Origin: Scatoplasma sp964444175
GTDB taxonomy: Bacteria > Bacillota_I > Bacilli_A > RFN20 > CAG-288
DNA: 64,000 nucleotides
Assembly: GCA_964444175.1 (NCBI GenBank)
Contig: CAYUFI010000001.1
Coordinates: 1-64,000 of the forward strand
Direction of reading: 5' to 3'
The notes below the pieces were generated by a model. The model searched no databases. It saw nothing but the letters and a program-made list of their open reading frames with translations, and had not been told where the DNA came from. Both the position numbers and the translations under genes were made by a program. Shown one piece after another: positions 1 through 7,866 of this stretch. Positions within the stretch are counted from its first letter, which is position 1, and each line of letters opens with the position of its first letter.

Positions 1-317
1 AGCAGGAGGACGGACGCGCCGATTGAGAGGACGTCGAAGACCAGGCAGAGGACGGCATAGTAGACCGGCCCGGACTGATTGCGGACGAAATCGATCAGCA
101 TCCATAAGCAGAAAGACGTCGTGAACGCTTCCGAGACAAAGGACCAGATGGCCCCCTGTTTCCTAGCTCCGTTCTTGGAAATCAGGAGCCCTCCCGCGGC
201 CAGCATCAGGAAAGAAGCCAGCAGGAAATACCATTTGACGGGAGACAGGAACTGGAACACGATCGCTATGATGAGCAGGATCACTCCCAGCGTATTCAGT
301 TTTTTCTTGACATCCAT
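1..317 (-). CDS. membrane protein, partial (3' end beyond the window)
   Basis: The reading frame starts at ATG 317 behind a strong AAAGGAGG site (9 nt spacing) and stays open to the window edge. About 105 residues are visible: a short charged N-terminus (MDVKKKLN) followed by alternating hydrophobic stretches, so at least three to four membrane segments. It lies 15 nt after the ApbE-like gene and is probably the last visible member of the opp operon. No family is recognised from this fragment. What follows beyond position 1 cannot be seen. Confidence 0.75.
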   Translation of the reverse strand, partial: MDVKKKLNTLGVILLIIAIVFQFLSPVKWYFLLASFLMLAAGGLLISKNGARKQGAIWSFVSEAFTTSFCLWMLIDFVRNQSGPVYYAVLCLVFDVLSIGASVLL

Positions 318-332
318 GGATTTTATCCTCCT

Positions 333-1706
333 TTATTTTACAATGTCGACCGAGTAATCGCTCAGCAGGTTCCCGTCCTTCTTAAACAGCGAACCGAAAC
401 CGAAACTGGCGTGCAGAACGCGGTAGTCGTTCTCGAATACGACTCCGTAGTCATATCCGCACCCCGCATAGTCTTCCGCGCCGGCTCCTTCGTCGAGGAC
501 AAGGCCCAGGTTCATCAGGGTCACGTCGGCGAGAGAAGCGTTCGAGCCAGAACTGTACAGCGTGGAATTCCGCTTGCTCATCGACGAGTAACCCGTCGAC
601 CAGCTGTAACAGAGCGAATAGGAATGCCTTTTCCCTTCCTCCAGGAAATCGTCGTAGACGTAATCGGCTTCGTACGTGTAGTAAGGGAAGCTGCGGATGG
701 AAGAGCAGACGAACGCGCTCTTCGTTTGCAGCGAACCGAACGGGAACGTCCGGTACAGGGAGTCGTACGTATAGAACGGGACGCTGTAGGCGAACGCTTC
801 GTCCGCGTCCCCTAAGGCGATTCTACTTCCCGTATACGTCGAGAGAATGCCTTTCGTATAGCCGGCCTTTCGCAGAGCGGAGGCCAGGGCGTCCAGATAG
901 TAAGCGTCGAAGAGGACGTTCAGATCGATGTAAGGCGTGAACGTCGAACCGTAGGAAGCGTCGAGATACTCCTGAAGGTCTTTTTTTCTTCCGTAGAGCG
1001 CTAGGCCTTTCTCGGAAATGGAGAACTTCACGTAATTCTGCGTAAGCCCGTTTCCGAGGTCCTCTTCGAAGAACTCGAGACGGTAGAAGTCCTTGTTGCA
1101 GACTTCTACGGCATCGGCGACCGTCTTCTTCATCTCCGGGTTATAGTACGGATCGGTATCTTCGTTCTCCCCCGGTATCAGATAATACCAGACGTAATGG
1201 AGATAGCCGGAGAAGAGATTGTAGGAATCCGAATCGCAGGACTTCTGATAGGCGTCCTTAAGAATCCTGCTGAGTCTCGAGCTGATCGGGATCATCCGGT
1301 TCAGGTTCTTCGGGTCGTTCAGGGCGCGGATGTTGTAGAAATTATAGTTTCCTTCGCTATCCGTGTACGCCGTGTACGAGTCGATGGACTTATAGATCTC
1401 GCTCGCCTCTAGGGCCGCGTAAGAGCTGACGGCGTTGAACTTCTCGTTCGCGTCCGTTCCGCCGGAATCGTCGACGTAGTAGTTCAGGACCAGGTTCTCG
1501 TTGTAGGGCCCGTCCTCGTTCGAGTTCGGAAACTCCACCGAATACACGCCGGCTTCCCTTTTCACATCCTTGTTGATGTAAAGATACAGCCCGTAAGTGA
1601 TGCCGCCTACCCCGACAAATAGGAGGACGATGATCAGGATAATCCGGACGATGTTCTTCTTCTTATCGTCGTACCGCTTGACCTCCAGGTCCGTATATTT
1701 CGGCAT
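333..1706 (-). CDS. membrane-anchored degenerate ApbE-like protein
   Basis: 457 aa: a basic cytoplasmic start, one membrane segment (about residues 20-43), then an extracytoplasmic domain. The order of conserved blocks follows FAD:protein FMN transferase (ApbE): PISSRLSRILKDA matches the 'vspeLaelL..a' block. YIDLNVLFDAYYLDALA matches 'iDLGGiaKGyavDra' with the usual Lys-Gly replaced by Asp-Ala. HSYSLCYSWSTGY sits where 'HIiDPrTG' is expected, without the Asp-Pro. ASLADVTLMNLG matches the final 'ADalataL'. Fold assignment is inference from these blocks. Loss of the flavin and metal residues suggests a non-catalytic or divergent protein. It starts 5 nt after the oppF stop, with its ribosome binding site inside oppF, so it is translated with the transporter. 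An unrelated lineage-specific lipid-anchored protein remains possible. Confidence 0.6.
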   Translation of the reverse strand: MPKYTDLEVKRYDDKKKNIVRIILIIVLLFVGVGGITYGLYLYINKDVKREAGVYSVEFPNSNEDGPYNENLVLNYYVDDSGGTDANEKFNAVSSYAALEASEIYKSIDSYTAYTDSEGNYNFYNIRALNDPKNLNRMIPISSRLSRILKDAYQKSCDSDSYNLFSGYLHYVWYYLIPGENEDTDPYYNPEMKKTVADAVEVCNKDFYRLEFFEEDLGNGLTQNYVKFSISEKGLALYGRKKDLQEYLDASYGSTFTPYIDLNVLFDAYYLDALASALRKAGYTKGILSTYTGSRIALGDADEAFAYSVPFYTYDSLYRTFPFGSLQTKSAFVCSSIRSFPYYTYEADYVYDDFLEEGKRHSYSLCYSWSTGYSSMSKRNSTLYSSGSNASLADVTLMNLGLVLDEGAGAEDYAGCGYDYGVVFENDYRVLHASFGFGSLFKKDGNLLSDYSVDIVK

Positions 1707-1711
1707 AGAGG

Positions 1712-2764
1712 CTACTCCCGGATCTTCCCCTCGCGGATGGCGACGTACTTCTCGATCTCCGGGCGGTTCCCGAAGATGAAATGATTGTGCCCGATATAGA
1801 CCATTTCCGGTTTTTCCTTCGAATAGTCGTGCATGCTCGGGTCGTAGACATAAAGCTTCTTGTTCTTCTCAATCTCGGGATCCGGGACCGGAATCGCGCT
1901 CAGCAGCGACCGCGTGTACGGATGCAGAGGATACTTGAACAGCTCCTCCGTCTCCGCGAGCTCGACGATCCTGCCCTTATGGATGACGCCGATCCTGTCC
2001 GAGATGAAGCGGACGATCGACAAATCGTGCGCGATGAACAGATACGTCAGACCCTTCTCTTCCTGGAATTTCTTCAGCAGGTTCAGAATCTGAGCGCGAA
2101 TCGAGACGTCCAGAGCGGAAATCGGTTCGTCCGCGACGATGAATTCCGGTTCCATGACGATCGCCCGGGCCAAGCCGATACGCTGTCTCTGGCCGCCGGA
2201 GAACTCGTGCGGATAACGCGTCAGATGCTCCGGGAGCAGTCCGACCTCGCTGATAATCTTCTCGACCTTCTCGACACGGTCCTTCTCGTCCTTATAGAGA
2301 TGGAAGTTATAAAGACCTTCTGAGACGATGTACTCGACGGTCGCTCTTTCGTTCAGGGAAGCGGCCGGATCCTGGAAGACCATCTGGATCTTCTTGGTGA
2401 ATTCGCGCTGCTTCTCGTGGGAGAGCTTGCCGCTAACCTGTTCGCCTCTGAAATAGATGGCGCCTTCCGCGCAGGGATTGATGCGCATGATCGCGCGCCC
2501 GATCGTCGTCTTGCCCGAACCGGACTCGCCGACCAAAGAGAACGTCTCCTTCGGATAGATGTTGAACGAAGCGTCGGTGACCGCGCGGAACTTCTTGCTG
2601 CCGCGCCCGAAGTCGATCGAAACGTGCTGGACCGAGATGAGCGGTTCCTTCGTCTCGTTCGGCAGCGGCTCGTCCGAGTAATTGCGGAACGTAAGCTTCG
2701 GCGCAACCCGGGAAGAGGGTTCTGTTTTCAGGGTTTCCTGTTCTTTTTTGGATTTTCCAAACAT
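1712..2764 (-). CDS. oppF: oligopeptide ABC transporter ATP-binding protein OppF
   Basis: 350 aa cytoplasmic ATPase that powers peptide import together with OppD. Visible motifs: Walker A GESGSGKT (about 79-86), Q-loop VFQDP, ABC signature SGGQRQR, Walker B FIVADEP with the catalytic Glu, D-loop SALD, and the H-loop AHD. The C-terminal OPP-type extension (HPYTRSLLSAIPVPDP) is typical of oligopeptide/dipeptide transporters. Length is slightly above the usual 310-330 because of an extra polar N-terminus of about 40 residues. It follows oppD by 10 nt with an AAAGGAGGG site. All catalytic residues are intact. Confidence 0.93.
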   Translation of the reverse strand: MFGKSKKEQETLKTEPSSRVAPKLTFRNYSDEPLPNETKEPLISVQHVSIDFGRGSKKFRAVTDASFNIYPKETFSLVGESGSGKTTIGRAIMRINPCAEGAIYFRGEQVSGKLSHEKQREFTKKIQMVFQDPAASLNERATVEYIVSEGLYNFHLYKDEKDRVEKVEKIISEVGLLPEHLTRYPHEFSGGQRQRIGLARAIVMEPEFIVADEPISALDVSIRAQILNLLKKFQEEKGLTYLFIAHDLSIVRFISDRIGVIHKGRIVELAETEELFKYPLHPYTRSLLSAIPVPDPEIEKNKKLYVYDPSMHDYSKEKPEMVYIGHNHFIFGNRPEIEKYVAIREGKIRE

Positions 2765-2774
2765 AATCCCTCCT

Positions 2775-4547
2775 TTACTCCTTCATTTCCTTGGCGACCT
2801 GCAGCATCTTCTCGTGCAGGTTCTGAATGTTCTTCGGCTTTTCCACCTTCGGCGCGCGCGGATCCAAGAGCCAAGTCTTGGCGTAATGCGTGTCGCTCAC
2901 CTTGAACATCGGCGGTTCCTTCACGAGGTCGATTGCCAGCGTGTAGTCGCTTCTTAAAGCGAACGCGTCGCCCTTGACCTTGTTATAGAGGGACGGCGGC
3001 GTTCCCGAAATCGCGTACAGCTTCTCGCCGCGGACCGACAGCTGCGGCAGGGCCGAAAGCAGGGCCCAGGTATACGGATGCAGCGGGCGGTAGAAGATGT
3101 CCTCGACCGTGCCGATTTCGACCGGCTGACCGGCATAGAGGACAACGACCCTCTCGGCGACGTTGGCGACGACGCCTAAGTCGTGCGTGATGTAGATGCA
3201 CGTATAGCCGTATTTCTTCTGCAGAGACTTGATCAGGCGGATGATCTGCGCCTGGATCGTGACATCGAGAGCCGTGGTCGGCTCGTCGCAGATCAGGATC
3301 TTCGGTGTGCACGACAGAGCGATCGCGATGACGATGCGCTGACGCATGCCGCCGGAATATTCGAACGGATAATCGTCGTAACGCTTCTCCGGATCGTTGA
3401 TGCCGACTTCGCGCATGATCTCGATCGCGCGCTTCTTCGCCTCGTAGTGCGAGACGTGCTGGTGCTTCATGATGACCGAGGAAATCTGTTCGCCGATCTT
3501 GATGATCGGGTTCAGAGAAGTCATCGGGTCCTGGAAGACCGTGGAAATGCGGGTCCCGCGGATCTTCTGCCAGTCTTTTGATTTATGGACCTTGGCGAGA
3601 TTGACGTGCGCGTAACCTTCGAGGGTTCCGTCTTCCAGCGTCTTCTTATAGGCGACGCGGAAATTCACCCGGTCGAAGAGGCGGTTCAGCGTCTCCTCTT
3701 CCTCGAGCTTCTTCCCTTCCTTCATGCCTTTGACGAGCGTTCTCACCAGTTTCAGGGACATGAAGATGCTGTCGAAGAAGCCGTATCTAGAGGCCGTAAG
3801 GACGACGTCCTTCGCGATGCGGTCGTTTCTTTCTTCGGCGCTGGGATCGGCGCCTTTAGCGTATTCCGTCTTCAGAAGGGCGAGCAGTTCCGCCTTTTCT
3901 TTGCGGTAGCGTTCGTTGAACTCCGTGTCCGCCTCGCCCTGCTTCCTTCTTTCGGCTTTCTTGGCGGTATATTCCTTCTTCTTGGCGTCGAGCTGCTTCG
4001 AGAGCTCGGCGTATTCCTGCTTGGCCGTATGGATCTTGTCCTTCTCCGTCCTGCGGTCGTAAAGCTGAATCAGGTTCTGCTTTTCGACGACGGCGTTCGA
4101 AAGGACGCGTATCTCTTCGTGGTACTTGTGGCGGACGTCGGCCGGAAGACGGTAAAGCTCGCTCTTTTCCTTTTCGAGAGCTTCCAGCTTCGCGTAGATT
4201 TCCCCGCCGTTCTCCAGATACGATTTCCGGTTCAGTTTCCACCTCACGTAGGAAAGCATGATCCGGCGCAGAGGATTCATTTTGACCTTCGTGTCAGAGA
4301 CTTCGTCGTCATATAAGTAAATATCGCCCTTCGAGATATACCCGTTCGCGTCGGTCATGCCCGAAATCGTCTTGGTCAGGACCGATTTACCAGAGCCGGA
4401 TTCCCCGACGATGGCGATGGATTCGCCGTCATAGATATCCAGATCGACCCCGCGGATGGCCGTGAGCTGACGCCCGCGGACATTGAACTTCACTTCGAGG
4501 TCGCGGATGGAAACGATGACTTTCCTGTCTTTCTTGTTTTCTTCCAT
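2775..4547 (-). CDS. oppD: oligopeptide ABC transporter ATP-binding protein OppD with a large coiled-coil insertion
   Basis: 590 aa, whereas OppD is normally about 330-360 aa. Walker A GESGSGKS lies at residues 48-55; the Q-loop (VFQDPMTSLNP), signature SGGMRQR, Walker B ILICDEP and H-loop HDLG come in the C-terminal 250 residues. The extra roughly 230 residues sit between the Walker A helix and the Q-loop (about 90-325). They are rich in Lys, Glu, Arg and Leu with heptad-like spacing (for example the stretch with KQLDAKKKEYTAKKAE), so a long helical hairpin is likely. The C-terminal OPP motif (HPYTWALLSALPQL) is present. The ATPase core is intact. Expanded Opp ATPases are known in Mollicutes; whether this insertion is homologous is not known. 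Confidence 0.92.
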   Translation of the reverse strand: MEENKKDRKVIVSIRDLEVKFNVRGRQLTAIRGVDLDIYDGESIAIVGESGSGKSVLTKTISGMTDANGYISKGDIYLYDDEVSDTKVKMNPLRRIMLSYVRWKLNRKSYLENGGEIYAKLEALEKEKSELYRLPADVRHKYHEEIRVLSNAVVEKQNLIQLYDRRTEKDKIHTAKQEYAELSKQLDAKKKEYTAKKAERRKQGEADTEFNERYRKEKAELLALLKTEYAKGADPSAEERNDRIAKDVVLTASRYGFFDSIFMSLKLVRTLVKGMKEGKKLEEEETLNRLFDRVNFRVAYKKTLEDGTLEGYAHVNLAKVHKSKDWQKIRGTRISTVFQDPMTSLNPIIKIGEQISSVIMKHQHVSHYEAKKRAIEIMREVGINDPEKRYDDYPFEYSGGMRQRIVIAIALSCTPKILICDEPTTALDVTIQAQIIRLIKSLQKKYGYTCIYITHDLGVVANVAERVVVLYAGQPVEIGTVEDIFYRPLHPYTWALLSALPQLSVRGEKLYAISGTPPSLYNKVKGDAFALRSDYTLAIDLVKEPPMFKVSDTHYAKTWLLDPRAPKVEKPKNIQNLHEKMLQVAKEMKE

Positions 4548-4559
4548 GGAGTGCCTCCT

Positions 4560-5549
4560 TTACTGCATGTGCGTGCGCGGGTCGGAAGCATCGCCCAGAT
4601 TCTGCCCGACGACATATAAGACGATGGAAACAATCGCCGCGACGATGACCGGCGGCCAGAACTGCCACGGATAAGTCGTCCATCCGGCTTCCCCGTCGGA
4701 AATCAGACGTCCGATGGAAACCGAGTTCGCGCTCAGACCGACGCCGATGTAGGAGAGGAAGACCTCGTAGCTGATATAGGACGGCAGCTCGGTGGCGACG
4801 ACCGTGACGATGACCGAGACCATGTACGGAAGGATGTTCTTCGTGACGATTCTTCTCATCGGGGTCCCCAGGCACTTCGAAGCGAGGTTATATTCGCGGT
4901 CGCGGATGATGAGGACCTGCGTACGGATGAAGTACGCGATTGAAAGCCAGCCGGTGATGGTCAGAGCGAAGACGAAGGCCCAGAAGCCCTGTCCGATGAT
5001 GTAGACCAGAACGGAAATCAAGAGAACGTACGGAACGTTCGCGACGATGTTGTAGACCTGGTTCATGATGACGTCGAGTTTCTTCGAATATCCCCAGAAC
5101 GCGCCGAGGATGACGCCGATCGTCATGTTGATGACCGTGCAGACCACCGCCAGGGCCAAAGACGTCCTCGTCGCGGTCCAGACGGAATTGAACATCGAGT
5201 TGCCCAGCGAGTTCGACCCGAACAGCCAGATGATACTGAAACCATGATAGGCGATGGCTCCGCTCGGATCGAGGTTGAACGCCTCAATCTGCTGCCACCA
5301 CGGGTTCACGTTGATGTCGTACGGTTGGAAGATCGGATAGACGACCGCCATCAGGACGACCAGGAAAAGAAGGCTCATGACGAACCAGTTCACCTTGTTC
5401 GAGAAGAAGACGCGGCCGACCGATTTCCAGTAGGAATAGCGCGGAGCGACGATCTTCTCGGACGAGACGGAATTGTGATCCGCGAAAACGAACAGCGAAT
5501 CGTCTTCGTCATGTGGATTGTACGGTTTTGTTAAATCGATGACCTGCAT
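4560..5549 (-). CDS. oppC: oligopeptide ABC transporter permease OppC
   Basis: 329 aa inner permease subunit. It has an N-terminal cytoplasmic tail, a first membrane segment (about 55-78), an extracytoplasmic loop, then the conserved five-helix core. The EAA coupling loop reads ASKCLGTPMRRIVTKNILP. The family C-terminus (LGDASDPR near the end) is present, matching 'DplRdalDPR' of OppC/DppC. It starts 3 nt after oppB with an AGGAGG site and precedes oppD by 12 nt. Length is close to the family norm, so only OppB and OppD of this transporter are expanded. Confidence 0.93.
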   Translation of the reverse strand: MQVIDLTKPYNPHDEDDSLFVFADHNSVSSEKIVAPRYSYWKSVGRVFFSNKVNWFVMSLLFLVVLMAVVYPIFQPYDINVNPWWQQIEAFNLDPSGAIAYHGFSIIWLFGSNSLGNSMFNSVWTATRTSLALAVVCTVINMTIGVILGAFWGYSKKLDVIMNQVYNIVANVPYVLLISVLVYIIGQGFWAFVFALTITGWLSIAYFIRTQVLIIRDREYNLASKCLGTPMRRIVTKNILPYMVSVIVTVVATELPSYISYEVFLSYIGVGLSANSVSIGRLISDGEAGWTTYPWQFWPPVIVAAIVSIVLYVVGQNLGDASDPRTHMQ

Positions 5550-5552
5550 GAA

Positions 5553-7610
5553 CTAAGCCTCCTTTCTGACTTCAGAAACAGGCGCCTTTTCTTCCGGCTC
5601 GGCCGGCTCGTCCCTTTCGGCGACGACCGTCTTCTTCCGGATCCGGCGCTTTCTGCCCGTCGAGCCCTTGTCGACAAAGGAAATGCGCGGATCGATCATC
5701 GTGATCAGGATATCGCCCAGGATCAGCGAAATGATCGATAGGAGCGTGTAGAAGAAGGCGAGGGCGACGATTTCGCCGTTATCGGAATTGTTGATGGCGG
5801 TCGTCAGCAGTTTGCCGGTACCCGGAACCGCGTAGAAACGCTCGGTGATGAACGCGCCGGTCAGGCAGCTAAGGATCGAGCCAGGGATGCCTTGGATCAA
5901 AGGAATCGCGGCGTTCTTGGCGATGTGCTTCCGGAAGATTTCCCCTTCGGAATAGCCCTGCGAACGGGCGAACTTGACATAGTCGGCGTTCGCCTGGTCG
6001 ATCATGTAACGTCTAGTCCATTTCATCAGCGAACCGATGGAAGGCAAAGCCAGCGAAACGGCCGGCAGGACGTAGTAGAGCCAGCTGCCGCCGGTCTGGA
6101 ACTTCGTCGGAAGGCCGATGGAGCCGCCCAGAGCGCGGAAAATCGCGATGTAAGCCAGCGAAGGAACAGCGATGATGAAGATGATGTAAGCCATGCCGAG
6201 GTGGTCGACGAACTTATCCTTTCTTCTGGCCATCCAGATGCCGAAAGGAATGCCCAGCAGATAGGAGATCAGCGTGGCGACGATGCCGATTAAGAACGAA
6301 TAGCCCATCGTGGACAGGCCGTTCTTCTTCGTGGAATAGTTGACGTACCGGTCGTAATACGTAGAAGAGTACATGGAAAGATAAGTCGCTTCGTCGATGT
6401 CCGAATACGTCAGCGAATGATAATCGATGGAAGTCGGAACGACGACCGTGACGCACGTGTCGGCGTTGAAATAGAAATCGTAGTCGTTCGTCAGGTTCAG
6501 AGCCATGCCGGCGTTGGCGAATGGACTGTACGTATCGGTCTTTTCCCCGCTCTTCGTCGGGAAGCACGCGGTCAGCTGGTTGCCGTCCTTGTCGAAGACC
6601 TTGATGTAATCGTAGATGTTGTCGAAAACAATCTGGTCGCAGTTCGAAGTGATGTGCTTCGTCTTGCTTTCGACCAAGACGTCGTCGCTGGTATCGTTCG
6701 GCGTGCCGTTGGCGCTGAAATACTGAACGGTGAAATCGATGCCTTTGACCCCGTAAGTCGATTCGATCAGTTCGTATTGCTTCGGATAAGGAGTCGTCTC
6801 GAAGACGTTCGTGCCCTGCTCCTGCAGGAGGATGTCCTCGATCGTGCGGTCCTTGTCGTCCCCGGTGTAGGAGACGCCGAGGTTGAAGTGGAACCACTGC
6901 TGAGAAGTGAACCAGGAGGAAAGTTCGTCGTAGTAAATCAGGTATTTATCCTCTGTTCCCGAACCGACGAGGGCCGGGGCGCCGGAAACATTGTCCCACT
7001 CCCAGCGGATGTAACGGTCGGTCAGGTTCGAGGAAGAAACATCGTTCGGGGTCTCGAAAGTGAACATCTGTCCGAAGAACTTCCCCAGACGGTGGAAAAC
7101 GTTGTAATCGCGGGTGGCGAAATAGACGGACCGGATGCGCGAGGTCACCTGGTTCTTGAACGTGACCGTATATCCTTTGCTTTCCAGCTCGGAACGGAAA
7201 CGGTACAGGTACGGGTTCGGTTCGTCTTTGTGAACGACTTTTTCCGAATCGGTGTATTTCCCCTTGTAATCCTCCGTGATGATGAGGTTTCCGTTCTTGT
7301 CGCTTTCGCGGGCCGGAAGGGTCTTATAGAACTGAAGGAGCTTGGGATCGATTGTGTCGTAGCGTCCTTCCTCCTTCATCTTGTCGTTGACCCAGTCGGC
7401 GTAGGAGTAATAGTCGAGATAGTCGTACTCTTCGAGTTTCTTGGCCCTGTAGACCGCCGCTTCGTTGACGTTCAGATGGGTCAGATTCGTGTCGCTCGTG
7501 AAAATCGCGTCTCTTGATTTCAGTTGGAATATCAGGAGCATGATGATGAACGTGACGACCACTATTGAAAGAAGAGAATAAAGGATTCTCTTAATCAGAT
7601 ATTTAGCCAT
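5553..7610 (-). CDS. oppB: oligopeptide ABC transporter permease OppB with large extracytoplasmic insertions
   Basis: 685 aa, about twice the usual 310 aa. The first membrane segment is at residues 10-30. The conserved five-helix permease core occupies roughly 415-645, with the EAA loop FARSQGYSEGEIFRKHIAKNA and the family end IDPRISF. Between them lie about 380 extra residues. The normal 'GDLGtSy' element is recognisable inside this region as FNLGVSY, so there are really two insertions, one before it and one after it. The inserted parts are rich in Tyr, Asp and Thr and have no obvious family. No oppA is visible in the operon, so the insertions could help capture substrate (inference). The last 45 residues are a charged cytoplasmic tail. 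First gene of the operon. Confidence 0.9.
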   Translation of the reverse strand: MAKYLIKRILYSLLSIVVVTFIIMLLIFQLKSRDAIFTSDTNLTHLNVNEAAVYRAKKLEEYDYLDYYSYADWVNDKMKEEGRYDTIDPKLLQFYKTLPARESDKNGNLIITEDYKGKYTDSEKVVHKDEPNPYLYRFRSELESKGYTVTFKNQVTSRIRSVYFATRDYNVFHRLGKFFGQMFTFETPNDVSSSNLTDRYIRWEWDNVSGAPALVGSGTEDKYLIYYDELSSWFTSQQWFHFNLGVSYTGDDKDRTIEDILLQEQGTNVFETTPYPKQYELIESTYGVKGIDFTVQYFSANGTPNDTSDDVLVESKTKHITSNCDQIVFDNIYDYIKVFDKDGNQLTACFPTKSGEKTDTYSPFANAGMALNLTNDYDFYFNADTCVTVVVPTSIDYHSLTYSDIDEATYLSMYSSTYYDRYVNYSTKKNGLSTMGYSFLIGIVATLISYLLGIPFGIWMARRKDKFVDHLGMAYIIFIIAVPSLAYIAIFRALGGSIGLPTKFQTGGSWLYYVLPAVSLALPSIGSLMKWTRRYMIDQANADYVKFARSQGYSEGEIFRKHIAKNAAIPLIQGIPGSILSCLTGAFITERFYAVPGTGKLLTTAINNSDNGEIVALAFFYTLLSIISLILGDILITMIDPRISFVDKGSTGRKRRIRKKTVVAERDEPAEPEEKAPVSEVRKEA

Positions 7611-7644
7611 GTGTTTTTCCTTTCCTCCCCGATAAATATAATGA

Positions 7645-7650
7645 ATTATA
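7645..7650 (-). promoter_or_regulatory. -10 box of the opp operon
   Basis: A perfect TATAAT on the minus strand, 34 nt upstream of the oppB start codon and followed by a GGGGAGG ribosome binding site. The -35 region is poor (TTTCAA at 17 nt). Transcription would begin near 7638. Confidence 0.55.
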
Positions 7651-7866
7651 TACCATTTGCTTCCCTGTTGAAAACAGAAAATTTCCCCGAAGGCTCGGAG
7701 TCTTCCGGACGTTTCTAGAAGGAAAACCGCGGCAAGGTGTTATCCGTATAGGGAACGTTCAAGAAATGGCTTCGGGAAATGTCCGTCCTTTTACGGGCTT
7801 TCTTTCTTCCGCTTTTTTGAGTAGAATACAACTACATTCAGAAAAACAGAACAGGAGGTCACCTAT

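Noticed and set aside
6417..7517. A 366-aa plus-strand open frame opposite oppB
   Set aside because: Same kind of antisense shadow; the oppB frame carries recognisable permease sequence.
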